Source: Chromera velia | Lineage: Eukaryota > Sar > Chromeraceae | NCBI GenBank assembly: GCA_018398765.1 | Contig: JAHBMJ010000210.1 | Coordinates: 15,769 to 53,943 of the forward strand | DNA: 38,175 nucleotides | Direction: 5' to 3' | In this document: in pieces, positions 1 to 10,643 of the stretch | Numbering within the stretch: the first letter of the stretch is position 1 | Layout: each line of letters opens with the position of its first letter | Program-made: the position numbers and the translations under genes | Notes under the pieces: generated by a model | Databases searched by the model: none | Told to the model about the DNA's origin: nothing | Seen by the model: the letters and a program-made list of their open reading frames with translations, nothing else

Positions 1-15
1 GGGGGGGGGGGGGGG
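1..15. other. poly-G run at the left edge
   Basis: Fifteen G residues open the window and run directly into retroelement coding sequence. A similar poly-G run abuts the N gap at 16129-16137, so this is probably a contig-end or low-quality sequencing artefact rather than biology. The retroelement reading frame is open through it, so the true 5' part of that element lies outside the window. Confidence 0.6.
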
Positions 16-1218
16 ATGGCAACATGACATGTAGGTGTCTTTGTTTAGCCAGACCAGGGAGAACAGGGTGCAGTAGGGGTTGCCCCTGTGTAGCTGCTCA
101 AAGGGCTTGCATCGAATGCATACCTAGCCAGTGTGGGGGATGCAGAAATCCATGGAATCGTCTCTCTTCATCTTTTTCTTCTTCTTCTTTTTCTTCTTCT
201 TCTTCTTCTTCTTCTTCTTCTTCTTCTCCTTCACCCTTCTCTTCTCCCTCTCCTACAAATAGGCAGATAGACAGACAGCCAGAAGAACCAGAGAGAAACA
301 GACAAAGAGGAAAACCTCTAAGACAGGCGGATAGACAGACCGACAGACAGCCAGTGGAACTAGAAAGAAACAGACGTGGAAAAAGACTCTTAGGACAGGC
401 AGGCAGACAGACTAACAGGCAGCCTATAGACCCAAGAAGGAGGAGACGAAGAGGCAGACCTCCAAGGCAGGTAGATAGACAGACAAACATACAGCAAGCA
501 GAAATAGAAAGAGAGGAAAGCAATAGGAAGCCACCTAAACAGACAGCCAGACAGACAGAAAGTGAAGAGGAAGATGCATATATGTATGGTCATGTTTCCT
601 CTATCTCTGTCTTTCGTCTTCCCATCTGTGATGTATGTGGGGGAGTACTGGGAGTGGGGGGGTGTGGGGGTTTCTTTTGTAAAGAAGAGAAGACAGAAGA
701 GGAGAGCAGTGCCACTGACGAGGCGGAAAGCGAGGCTCCCCCCCTCATGACTCGCATTGTGGAAATTGTGTCTGTCAGGGGAGGAAATGGAAGAAAGAGA
801 GAATACGAAATCAGACGGGAAGAATGGGAAAGGATTGCACGGGTCTCGGCCTCACTTATGCCTCAATCGATGAGAGCCGCTTTCTGGGCTGGCAGAAGAC
901 GAAAGCCGATCACTGGCCTTAAAAAGGCACCTCACCCTACCCCTTTATCATGTCAGTCTTCTTTTCCCTCCTCCTCTTCCTCCTCCTCTTCTTCTTCTTC
1001 TTCTTCCTCTTCTTTTTCTTCTTCTTCTTCTTTTTCTTCTTCCTCCTCCTCCTCCTCTTCCTCCTCCTCTTCATCTTCCTCTTTCCGCCCCTTTGCTTTC
1101 ACGTCACTTCCAGACTGGGTTCTCAAACCGTCTCCTCCTTCTATTTTCTCCAAGAATGAACCTTTTCCCTCTTCTTCTTTCTCTTCTTCTTCTTCATCTT
1201 CTTCCTCTACAACCGGTA
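3..1218 (+). pseudogene. LINE N-terminal region: Cys-rich motif, basic repeats, poly-Ser tracts
   Basis: The open frame begins before the window. Its first residues form a Cys cluster with spacing like CxC, then C, CxC, C, CxxC, CxxC ending in CRNP (about 27-165). This resembles the CXC/tesmin-like cysteine motif found at the start of some protist LINE proteins and probably binds zinc or nucleic acid. A poly-Ser tract from (CTT)n follows (about 168-240). Next comes an Arg/Gln-rich repeat block (262-560), then a second long Ser tract (about 955-1080) and a third (about 1165-1210). A spacer with Glu/Arg-rich stretches separates the blocks. The role is inferred as ORF1-like nucleic-acid binding fused to the polymerase ORF; no RRM fold is visible. 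Confidence 0.55.
262..560 (+). repeat. imperfect 64-75 bp coding repeats (GACAGACAG-rich), 4 to 5 copies
   Basis: Each unit starts with a (G)ATAGACAGACAG-like segment and then encodes a basic stretch (RNRQRGKPL, RNRRGKRLL, RRRRRRGRPP). Copies begin near 262, 326, 398 and 466, with a partial copy near 541. The reading frame is kept through all copies. The result is a DRQT/basic repeat domain that would suit RNA binding by a LINE ORF1-like region. Confidence 0.6.
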
Positions 1219-2867
1219 TGCGAAACGTGACAGTGAATGGAAGAAGGCTGTCCATTGCCACGCTGAATGTCGGGGGTCTTGATTCTCGTCTCGGGAATGA
1301 ATCGCTTGACCGGTGGTTGGAAGGGATCAATGTTGCAATCCTGACTGAAACGAAGTACACAACTACTTCAATCAACACACCCACCCATACAGGAAAAAAC
1401 TTCAGTCATCAAGAATGGTACAGAAGAAAGCTGGGGGTACACAAAAGAGCAAAGGACAGGGAAGTAAAAACAGGGGGGGTATGTATCCTTGTCCGATCAT
1501 GCTTGGTCGCTAGTTTGAAGCCTTTTTGGGAGTTGGTGGGGCCCAGTATGGTCAAACTGATACTTAGGAGCTGCTTGCCGGCCCAGGAAGGGGGAGAGGC
1601 GAATGCATCTCTGCACATTTTTGGTGTCTATCTCCTCCAATCGGGGGTAGAGAAGAGACTAAAAAACAATGAACCGAAAGAGGTAGAGAGAGAGATGCTT
1701 CTCAACATAGTCTGTGATGTTCCGCTATGCGACCTTCACATTATGGCAGGAGACTTCAATTGCCACATAGGAAAGGAGGTCCCTAAAGGAATTTCATGGG
1801 AAAGGGAACAGATCGGGGGGGCGGGTGACTTATAAGAGATCTTGGGGGGCAAGGGGGAAGAAGCAATCGAGGGACTGTCTCGCCGCTCTGACTGTCGTTC
1901 AATCGTAAACGAACCAGGAAGAGCTGCCATTTACTTTTGTGAGAAAGCAAACCTCCTTCTCTTGAATGGCCTGTCTTGGAAAGATGAAAAGAAAGGGATT
2001 GAAGTCGACTTCACAGGGGCTTGCACTTATTATGAAGGGGGTGCCCCAGCTACGGTCATTGATTTATTTTTGGTTGATCCTCCTCTTCTTGGTTTATGGA
2101 ATTCTTTTAGGGTTGAGCTACAGCCTGACGCAGCCCCCAAACATGCGGCCGTTTCTCTATCTCTCAACCTCTCATCTCCGCTAAAACCGAATGATAACTC
2201 GCCGCCTTACCCTTCGTTTGTCCCATCCCCTTCTTTCACGAAGCCAGGAAGGCAAACGCCGGTCACCAATGATGAGATGATGCCTCTGGCAACTTCGGTA
2301 AAAGATTTAGCAGGGAAGCTTTGGCCTGGATTATGGGACACCGGGATTCAGGAATCGAAAAAAGAAGGCAAGCCTATTCTATCCATACCTTCGCCTCCTC
2401 CTCCTCCCCTCTTCCCCCCTCCCCTTGTGTCCGTCCCTTCTTTCTACCCCGATACTCAGATACCACCTTCTGCCTTTCCGTCTTCCACTTGTTCTATCTC
2501 TGTGCCACTGAGAAGCCAAATAGCCAGACTCATCCAACAGTGGGAGCATGTACTCGCACAACCCAAGGAGAGAAAACGAAAGCCAACTCATCGGAGGAAA
2601 AGTGAAAAGAAGGAAAAGGCTGTCGCACCTTGGAGAGATCAAGAATGCAGGGAGATTCAGAAGAGAGTTAGATCCGCAGAAAGGGAATGGAAGGAAGAAA
2701 GGGAACTCTGGGGGGATGAAGACGAGCGGTGCATCACAGCAAAGAGAAAGATGAACAGGTTAAATAGAGAGAGAGGGAAGTTGATAGCAAGAAAAAAGAG
2801 AAAGTATGCCATTCTTCAGGCAGAAAGACTCACGAAAGAAGCTGCTAAGGACCCAGCAGCCCTATAG
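1219..2867 (+). pseudogene. LINE endonuclease (exonuclease-endonuclease-phosphatase fold) plus linker
   Basis: The region reads as an APE-like nicking endonuclease: SIATLNVGGL near the start, ILTETK (metal-binding Glu), GGVCILVR, a FGVYLLQSG strand and MAGDFNCHIG (Asp/Asn catalytic loop) near 1740-1770. In the same frame after the TAA at 1833-1835 it continues with a LLLLNGLS motif, a VIDLFLV strand and PKHAAVSLSL (the usual xDH position, here KHA) near 2135-2165. A Pro-rich and then Lys/Glu-rich linker runs to the TAG at 2865-2867. The two stops interrupt what was one coding frame, so this copy cannot make an intact protein without readthrough. The catalytic Asp before the terminal His is also not obvious. 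Confidence 0.75.
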
Positions 2868-4868
2868 AAATGGAGGAGGGAGAAAAAAAAGGCAGAGAGT
2901 AGGAGTGAGGGAGAAAAGCCATCCGCCTTTTCGTTTTCAAATTTTTGGGCCGATGTGTTCAGTGGGGACGGACTGGAGCCTCAAAAGAAGGATGAAACAC
3001 CAGCTTCCCCCCCGGCACCTTTCTTCTCTTTCGATAAATATGAGAAGATACTGAAGGCAATCGACCTAAAGAAGGCAGCCGGCCTCGAAGGAATCTCCCC
3101 TGCACAGGTACATTTATGTTTTTCCTCTTCTCGTCTATCTTGTTTTCTTTTTTTCATTTTCTTCAACCTTTTTTTCCTTTTTTCTTTCTGGCCAGAAAAG
3201 TGGAACTTCATTCGAATCGCTCCTGTTCCAAAAGGTTACGTCTCTCCCTCTTGTGACCAATGGAGGCCCATACACATCGTCTGCCTTCTGGCAAAGTTGT
3301 TCGCGTTGTTGATGGATGGCCGGTTAAGGGAGATAACGAATATAGATGAACGACAAGTGGGTTTCAGGAAGGGGGTCAGTACAAGGGAAGCGATAGCTGC
3401 TCTTCATGCTCTCATGGCTTCAGCAAAGAAGAAACACAGACCCCTCCTTGCAGCGTTTGTTGACTTCAGCAAGGCATTTGACCAAGTACCCAGAAAGAAA
3501 ATGATTGACAGACTTAGAGAGGAAGGAGTCAGCAAGAAGGACGTGTGCATGATTCATTCCATGTATATAAATGTGTGAGGAAGGGTGAATGGGTCGGATT
3601 GGGTCTTTCTCGAAAGTGCAGGGGTAAAACAGGGAGATCCACTTTCTCCTTTTCTTTTTCTTTTGTTTATTAATAATATTCATTCTGCTCTGAGTGTTGA
3701 AGGGAGGGAAGCTGTTAACGGCTTGGATGGAGAATCAGATACGGATGAAAGACAGAGGGGGGGAGAATGCGGAGAGAGGAGGGAGGAAAGTGAAACAAGA
3801 GAGCAGCGACCCCGTATCCCTGAGGAGGTAAGATTGGCGGACTTACTGCTTGAGAGCATAGGTTACGCAGACGATTTTGTTATTTTTGCTCATTCTTCTT
3901 CTGACCTGCAGTGGCATTTGGACCATTTGGCCTTTTATTGTCAGGAACATGGGTTGAAAGTGAATTTAAAGAAAACAAAAGTTCTCGCACTCTCAGGCTC
4001 AAGAAGGGAAATAGAAGGGGAAGTGACTTTTGAAAGGAAGACAGTTGAATGTGTAGAGAGCTATAAATACCTTGGGTGTCGTGTGTTTGAGGGAGGGGAC
4101 CCACGAAAGTCAGTCAGGGACCGACTTGAAAGTGCTGAACGCTGTTTGGGGGCAGTGATGGGCACTTGTTCATCCTTAGGTCCTTTGCCCCCCCGATGCA
4201 AAGTTCGTTTACTGCAGGCGCTCTGGGAGCCGGTGGCAACGTACTCGCTGGAAGCCTTGCCGGTAAGTCAGAGAGATATCGTTGCACTTGATGCATTGCA
4301 GCTTCGATTTGTGCGCTGGACATTCCGTTTGCCCTATAACTCTTTCAAGGTACCAACTTTGGTTTCGGTTGGGGTGCGTCCCATGAGAGAGATCCTTTCT
4401 TGTCGGTTGGGAGGTTTCATAGAAAGCATAAAGAGAACAGAAAGGGAGGTTCCTCGGGCAGTCTGGGATGCATGGCATAGATCGCTGACCCCGGTGTGGG
4501 CCAATTCAGCCAGTAGCATGCTTCAGACAATCGCACCAGATCTTTTGAGAAAAGAAAGCCAGAGAAGGAGAAATAGAACGAATAAATGGACACTCAGGCA
4601 GAAAGAGAGGGAAAGGGAAGCCTCAGAATGGTTGTCGGAATGGTTGACTTCAAGACCCATCGGCAAGCATAGGCTCACCCGTTCATGTGGTATCTATCCA
4701 TGCAACTCCCGACTGAGTAATTTTCAGATAGAAAACCGATCGCACCAGCGTCTGGCCATGTTGCTTTTAGGGGGGAGGGTTAGAAGGGGGTGGGGTTACA
4801 CAGTTCAATTGCGTACTCTGCCTCGCTCTCTCTTGTCTGGTGGTTCTCTTTTCACTTCTCTCCTTTAA
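2868..4868 (+). pseudogene. LINE reverse transcriptase domain (YADD)
   Basis: RT motifs appear in order: GLEGISPAQ; WNFIRIAPVPKG; RPIHIVCLLAKLFA; QVGFRKGVST; AAFVDFSKAFDQVP, with the first catalytic Asp at 3462-3464; VKQGDPLSPFLFLLF; YADD at 3864-3875; LKVNLKKTKVL; and YKYLGCRV. The catalytic residues are intact. A TGA at 3576-3578 lies between the first catalytic motif and the GDPLSP motif, in the same frame on both sides. Between GDPLSP and YADD there is an unusual Glu/Arg-rich insertion of about 45 residues. A T-rich hydrophobic segment (3110-3195) resembles an intron but fits the expected helix of the RT fingers, so I read it as coding. The thumb region continues to the TAA at 4866. Confidence 0.85.
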
Positions 4869-5211
4869 GTATATGCTGGTGGGGGAAAGAGACACGGTGG
4901 ATCCTGCAAAGAACACTATATTCACTGTCCTGCAGTCGAAGGTAAAAAGGTGATCGACGATGCGGTGCATCGATTGTCTGCGTGCTGCGTGCGTGCGAAC
5001 AGAGCAGCTTAGATCCAAACTTCATTCGCTGGCAGGGAGAGTGAAAGAGAGAACAGGAATCGGTGAAAGGGTCTATAGAGCAAGATGGACTGCTGCAGCT
5101 GGGGGAAGAGGTATCGGGGAAGAAGAGACATATGTAAGAGAGCTCGTTTCATTCATTGTGGACCGGGAGCCAAAGAAGGCAAGTGCACTGATCGAAGCTT
5201 GTCTGAAATGA
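4869..5211 (+). pseudogene. LINE C-terminal Cys/His tail, frameshifted
   Basis: In the same frame as the RT, codons after the TAA at 4866 read a GGSCKEHYIHCPAVEG segment (about 4893-4940). This resembles the C-terminal Cys/His finger common in LINE polyproteins, and the frame closes at TAG 5010-5012. From about 4960 a different frame is open to 5211 and reads plausible helical protein (KLHSLAGRVKERTG, then VRELVSFIVDREPK). The simplest view is one original C-terminus with a frameshift near 4960-5010. The natural end would then be the TGA at 5209-5211, inside the 44-bp duplication. Confidence 0.5.
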
Positions 5212-5267
5212 GTACACGCGCGTCAAGTGCACTGATCAAAGCTTGTCTGAAATGAGTGCACGCGCGT
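5180..5267 (+). repeat. 44-bp tandem duplication at the LINE stop codon / 3' UTR
   Basis: The 44-base unit at 5180-5223 (starting CAAGTGCACTGATC) is repeated directly at 5224-5267 with two mismatches. The duplicated unit carries the end of the LINE reading frame, so the terminal coding segment appears twice. Confidence 0.9.
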
Positions 5268-5436
5268 CTTGTATGGTTGTTCAGCTTTTAGCTTTAGCCT
5301 AGGCTGCGGAGGGTCGTGGTTGTTCATATTCATACAGAAGCAGGCTAAGCTGTGGCGGTTTGCTCCTTTTATTTACAACTGCATGCATGGGTTGCCATTT
5401 GTCTCTGGTTTCAGACACTCTAGGCTTAACCACAAT

Positions 5437-5452
5437 TAAGTAAGTAAGTAAG
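5437..5452 (+). repeat. (TAAG)4 tail of the LINE
   Basis: Four TAAG units follow the LINE 3' UTR. Short 3' tandem tails are typical where LINEs without a poly(A) tail terminate, so this is used as the right boundary of the element. Sequence after it (5453 on) shows no further LINE similarity. Confidence 0.65.
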
Positions 5453-6110
5453 CGACTTCTCGCCGTGAAGGCGTCAGGATCGGAGGCTGTGAGTTATGTG
5501 TGCGCCTGGCAGGTCAGTGTTATCTGCCTTTATTCATCAGTCACCGATCGGTACGCGGTGCTGCTCCAGGGAGGGTTCGTGTGTATAGGTGCATGCGTGG
5601 ATGAATGGGTGATCGGATGGATGGATGGATGGATGGATAGATGGATGGATGGATAGATGGGTGGATGGATGGATGGATGGATGGATGAATAGTTGATTTG
5701 AATGATGGATCGTTGTCGGTTTGAGGTTTTCTACGCCTAATTTCTCTTTTGAGATGACTTGATATTTATGTAGTTTAACTGCTTTTTGAGTTTTTGGATT
5801 TGCTTCATTTTGATTCAATCGATCAATTTTTTTTTTTGAGGTCTGGCAAGGAGTTATGGCAGAGAGGCATTTGGCGGAGCTCTGTGTTCGGTCTTTCTTT
5901 ATTGATTAATTTCATTAGTCACTCAATCGATCCTATCGTTAGCGGCAGCATGCTTTGGGTCCGTTCCATTTCGACTTGAGGTATTACTCCATCCATCATG
6001 GATTCATGTAAACATTCACTTCATTCATATATGGATCATGCAGACATTCATTTCCTTCATCATTCATATGATCATAAATTGTTCTCGGTCCGGCTTCCTT
6101 CATTTTGCTT
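5453..6110. other. non-coding spacer with (ATGG)n, between LINE tail and gypsy pol
   Basis: No convincing gene. It holds a (GATG)n microsatellite, an A/T-rich stretch with poly-T at 5826-5837, and repeated CATTCAT-type words near 5990-6080. The 3' LTR of the minus-strand gypsy-like element would be expected here, but I cannot match this stretch to sequence upstream of its gag. The LTR has either been lost or is too diverged to see. Confidence 0.5.
5614..5690. repeat. (GATG)n microsatellite
   Basis: About 77 bp of GGAT units with a few GATA and GGGT variants. It lies just beyond the LINE tail and is non-coding. Confidence 0.9.
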
Positions 6111-8379
6111 TCATGATTTCCATCCCTCTTTTAACTTTTGGTCCCTTCTCAAATTCTCAAATGAGTGCAGGACAGTCGCAGTCTTCTCCATCGGTCCACC
6201 ACGACTCGTCCGGGTACCCCTGAGCTCATAGACGAGTGAGTATTGAACTTTCCCATCTTTTTCTCTTTTTCCTACGACTTCTTTCACATTGTAGTCTGAC
6301 ATCGCACTCCTGTTCGGGTCTTTGTCTTCTTTTTCAACCATTTGCTTCTTCTGTCTCGTTTTTTTCTTTTTAGTCTCGAGAGAATGCTTGAACGGCAACA
6401 CGCTTTCACTTTGTGTGGAAGCCGAGCTTTGCTGTTCGATTACTTGCCAGTAGATGGCTTCGAGAACGATTCTCGCAGAGTCATGGTTTGTGAGTGTGTC
6501 TTGTTTATTTCCAACAAGTTCTCTTCTTTCTACTTTCCAGTCTCCCTTTCTGTCTCGAGCTTTCCTTACAAGTGCTCCTTCCAAGAAATGCAATGTGAAG
6601 TGCTGTTCTCCTTTGACTGTCCTGATGTTTTCTATTCTCACCTTGATTCGTTCTTTTACCTGCAACTCTCTTGCTGAGTGATAGTAAAAGAGAATGGTCT
6701 CTTCTTCCCTCAACGGCTTCCTGTCGGGAAAGAAATCGAATCCCTTTTCCGGAAGCGGTCGAGTTTCCGTTTCCATTTCCCCATCCTCCTGTTCTTTATT
6801 GTCTCCGTCTGCAGGCGATCTCATCTTCTTCTCTGTGTCTCTTTCTTGTCCTTCTTTTTTCTCAGGTTGGTCGTTCTGTTCTTCTTTCCTCACATGTGTA
6901 TTGAAAATCTCTTCATTTTCCTTGTAATCTCTGCTGAAGTACGGTTTCACTCTATGTCTGTTTACCGTTTGGCTTGATTGGCTTCCCGGCTTTTTGATGA
7001 CCAGAGTGTGATTCGGTCTCACTTGCGTGATCATGTATGGCCCCTCATACAATGGTGCGAGTGCTTTGCTGATTCCTTTTTGAGTAGGCGGCTTTTCCAG
7101 CCATACGTACATGCCTTCTTTATATTCCAGTACTTTCTTTGGATTGATGCAAAGCAGTTTGAGCATTGTCTGCTGTGCTGCTGTCTCAAAAAGTTCTCTT
7201 CTATCTTTTGATTCATTCCGCAGCTCAGCGAGAAGCTCAACATACTCGGGTGGGAAGACAGGTCCTCCTGCTTCTGTTAGTGAAACAAGGTAACGTAGGG
7301 GGTGGTTTGGCTGTCGTTGAAAGAGATAAAAGAACGGAGAAACTCCTGTACTTGTGTGTACTGCAGAATTGTGAGCAAAGGCAGTAAAAGGAAGGAAGTC
7401 TGTCCAGTTCTTTTAGTTTTTGTCAATGTAGCAAGAGAGCACAAACTTCATGTCTTTGTGGAAGTGCTCAAGTCTTCCGTTAGTCTGAAGGTGATAGCTT
7501 GTTGTCTTTACTTTGTCGGTCCCGACTGAATGACATACTGCCTGCATGATCTGTGCGAGCATATTACTTCCCTGATCGGAAAGAAGCCTGATTGGCCTCC
7601 CATATCTGCAGAGAATGGTGCGGACTAAACTTTGGGCAATCGTCGATGCCTTGGCGTCTGGAACGGTATCCATCTCAACCCATCTGCTGGTGAGGTCCAT
7701 GTATGTGATCGCATATCGCATGCCATCTTTACTGCGAGTGAATAGTCCCGTGACGTCGATTGCCCACGACGAGAGCGGTTCGACGTCCGAAAAATTTTGG
7801 ACCATGAATCATTCTTGCTGTTTTCTTCTCTTCTTCTCTTGACATTTTCGGCATGATTTGATATGCTTTTTGATGTCTGTGATCATGGATGACCAGAAAA
7901 AATAGTGAGAGATGTTTTGAATGCATCGGTTAATACTTGGGTGCCCTTGGAGTTTGTATTCATGAAATTCAGTAAGGACTTTCTCCTTCATTCCTTTTGG
8001 TACTACCAATAAAAATCTTGTTCCTTTTTCGTATCTGTTCACAGGAGGAAGTAAACAGAAAAGCATGTCCTCGTACAATACATAGAGAGGCGATTGGCCG
8101 AGAATGCGTGTTCTCTCTTGACTAGTCAGATTTGTCTGAAAGTCTCCGTTTTTTAGGAATTCACTCATGTGTCGTGTTTCTGGGTCGTCTTGCTGTGTCT
8201 TCTTTATCTCGTCAGGTAAAAACGGATCGGGTAATTCAATGGCTAGTTTGGCCTGCTCTTTCTTTTTCTCTTCTTCCCCCTTCCCTTTCTGTATTTCTTC
8301 TTCTCCTTCTCTTGTCCTTTTCCTTGCTGCAGCAATTACAAGCAAGTGGTCTGTTTCCTCATCTAGAACTGCAGGAGGG
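6111..8379 (-). pseudogene. gypsy-like integrase with chromodomain-like C-terminus
   Basis: An N-terminal HHCC zinc domain lies at about 7842-7976 (FHEYKLQGHPS, then SCRKCQ). The DDE core follows: Asp in WAIDVTG (7755-7757), Asp in LLSDQGSN and Glu in NGRLEHFHK. The last two are separated by 35 residues, giving the classic DD35E. All catalytic residues are present. In-frame stops are TGA 7809-7811, between the zinc domain and the core, and TAA 7413-7415, at a place where relatives usually have Gln before NW. From 7166 the frame is open to 6111 and contains a YEGPYMI/HRVKPYF C-terminal domain and a charged linker. It ends in a segment starting YNVKEVVGKREKDGK that resembles a diverged chromodomain, as in chromoviruses, where it guides insertion to marked chromatin. 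Confidence 0.8.
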
Positions 8380-9848
8380 AACTGCTTGTACACGAAAGGA
8401 GGTCGGCTGAGGCTATCTGCATCCGTGTTTGAACGTCCAGGTTTATGTTTTATATCGTACTCATACATAGACAGAGCGATCGACCAACGATGGAGTCGTG
8501 CGTTGGTGTTTTTCTGCTTTTTAATGTACTCCAACGCTTTGCAATCTGTCCAGGCAGTAAACGGTCGTCCGTACAGGTACTTCTTGAATTGATTTGTGAC
8601 CATCCAGTAGAACGCAAATCCTTCTTTCTCTGTTGCTCCCCATTTCTGTTCTGTTTCTGTCAATTTCCGAGAGGTATACTGAATGACTTTTTCCTTCTGA
8701 TTTTCGTCTAACTGACAGAGGATGCCTGAAATTGCCTCTCCACTTGCGTCTGTCTTCAAGATGAAGGGCTTATTCAGGTCTGGGTGTGCTAAAACAGGTC
8801 GTGATGAGAGTGCATTCTTTAGTTTTTGCTACGCTACTTCTTGTGGTTGTTCCTATGTGAAGATGCTGTCCTTCTTTAGCAGAGCCAGAAGGGGTTTTGC
8901 AATGTTTGAGAACCCTTCTATGTATCGTCTATAGAAGGAACATATGCCGATAAAGCTCTTTACTTGCTTGATCGTTCTCGGTCGCTCACATTTCTGAATG
9001 ACCTCTATTCTATCTGCAGATGGTCTTATACCCTCGTCAGAAACGTCGTGGCCCAGATAGCAAAGCTTTCTGGTCATGAATCTGCACTTCGAGAAGGCAA
9101 GTTTTCCTCCCGCCTCTTTTATTCTCCCCAGCACTTTCTCCAGATCAGTCATGGCCTTCGAGAAGGAGTCCGACGCCAGCATGACATCGTCGATGTAACT
9201 GGACACGCACACATCTGGCAAGCCCGCAAACAATTTGTTGACTGCCTTTTAAAAATAGCCAGGCCCGATACTAATTCCCATAGGTAGGCGAATGAAGCAG
9301 TGCTGACCAAATTCTGTCATGAAAGCAAGTTTTTCCTGATCTGCCTCTCTGACAGCCAACTGAAAGAAGCCACTCTGATAGTCCAACAGACTGAAAAATG
9401 ATTTCCCTTGTAGTCTATGCAGCATTTCATCCATATTTGGGATTGGATATCGATCGACTTTCAGCACAGAATTCAGACGACGCAGGTCAATGCATACTCG
9501 ATAGCCGTCTCCTTTTAGTTTTTTTACGATCAAAATTGAGTGCCTCCATTCCGATGAACATGGCTTGATCACTCCTTGTTTTTGCAGGCGTTCAAGGTAC
9601 TCCTTCAAGACTCCCTTCAAGGCGTATGGAACAGGTTGGGGTCTACTGTAGATCGGTTCTGCTCCCTGTGTATCAATCTTGTACTCCGTTCCTTTCCACA
9701 GTCCTGGATCATCCTCATGCGGAACAAGACACGTGAAACGAAGAAGAAGGGATCTCAGTTGTTCTTTTTCTGATAGAAATAAGTGAAACGCATTTTTGAG
9801 TGCTTTTTCTATCTCCTTTCTCACCTCTGTTTCTCTTTTCTCTCTATT
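8380..9848 (-). pseudogene. gypsy-like reverse transcriptase and RNase H
   Basis: RT motifs in order: SRPQPVPYALK; QGVIKPCSSEW; YRVCIDLRRLN; RYPIPNMDEML; FFSLLDYQSGFFQL; FIRLPMGISIGPGYF; the catalytic YIDD at 9186-9197; CYLGHDVSDEGI; and FYRRYIEGFS. RNase H follows: KTDASGEAISG, TEKEGFAFYWMV, TAWTDCKALEY and NTDADSLSR supply the acidic residues. Stops in frame are TAA 9249-9251 (just after GYF, where the family has FQ), TAG 8853-8855 (where FTW is usual) and TAG 8829-8831. The frame is identical on both sides of each stop. The catalytic residues are intact, so the copy was probably functional before the nonsense changes. Confidence 0.85.
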
Positions 9849-10643
9849 TTAACCCTTACTGTCTGATTGTGATTGATCAGACAGGTTGGGTGTGGGCTGT
9901 TTTGGCACTTGCGGTTCTTTTCTTTTCTTTGGTTCTTCGAGCATCACCGAGGCGACGTTCAAGTTAATTGGAAGAGTGAAGGCTCGTTTGGTGGTATTGA
10001 TTGCTATTAGTGAGATCTTTCTATTTTCTACTGTGCTTGTGGTATTGGCAAAAATGATCTCATGAGGCTTGTTTCTGCAGATTGGGTCTACAGTAACCGG
10101 TACCCCGTTTGGGATCAACGATCCTTTCGGCAGTGGAATTTTAAGGTGCGTCACTGTACTCTTTTTGAGAGTTTCTCTTTTCGCTGTACTGACAAGCACG
10201 GGTAGCAGCATCTTCTTCTTTTCCATCTCACTCATTGGTAAAAGAGGAACAGGAGAGGACTTGTTGCTGTGTAGAGGATGCATAAGAAGTCTGTCTGGTC
10301 GAAAGAACATTCCGTGCACGTGTAAGTCAAGAAGCGTTTTCCCAAATATTGCGGCATGCTTGATAGAGGAAGAAATGTAAAATTGAAGCTTTCTGATTCC
10401 TTGTAAGTTAAAACAAAGCGAAACTACTCCTTCATTCTCTAGTTTCTTTCCTCCCTCACCTTCGATTAAGAGAGGGGAAGGAAAGGCTCTAAGGGAAGGG
10501 TTTGCCGTTTTCAGCTGTTGCCAGACTTGCGTACTGATCATCGATACATCGGCTCCGGAGTCAATCATTGCAGGCACGATCACATTGTGATCAAGGAAAA
10601 CAAAAAGTCCAACTCTCTGCAAATTTAAGTGGATGTGAGCGAC
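9849..10643 (-). pseudogene. gypsy-like aspartic protease (retropepsin) region
   Basis: The segment opens with VGLFVFLDHNVIVPAM and then the active-site motif IDSGADVSMIS (catalytic Asp at about 10560-10562). An AAIFGKTLLDLHVHG strand follows, equivalent to the ILG-type flap/core of retropepsins. The rest (to 9849) is a linker to RT rich in Pro, Lys and Gln. The segment ends at a TAA in the common frame, which reopens directly into the RT. Confidence 0.75.

Larger units (their letters stand above)
3..5452 (+). mobile_element. APE-type non-LTR retrotransposon (LINE), 5'-incomplete, decayed
   Basis: In order the element has a Cys-rich motif, basic repeats with poly-Ser tracts, an apurinic-type endonuclease, a reverse transcriptase with YADD, a C-terminal Cys/His segment, a short 3' UTR and a (TAAG)4 tail. 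That is the normal order for LINEs that copy by target-primed reverse transcription. Everything from position 3 to 4868 lies in one frame. It is interrupted by TAA at 1833, TAG at 2865, TGA at 3576 and TAA at 4866; near 5000 the reading moves to another frame. The 5' end is missing at the window edge, so no target-site duplication can be checked. Clade assignment (CR1/Jockey/other) is not possible by eye. Confidence 0.85.

Noticed and set aside
3105..3200. Intron-like stretch in the LINE reverse transcriptase (GGTACATTT ... TTCTGGCCAG)
   Set aside because: It has GT and AG ends and is T-rich, but its in-frame translation (hydrophobic, then WPEKWNFIRIAPVPKG) matches the expected spacing and helix of the RT fingers, and the frame is open through it.
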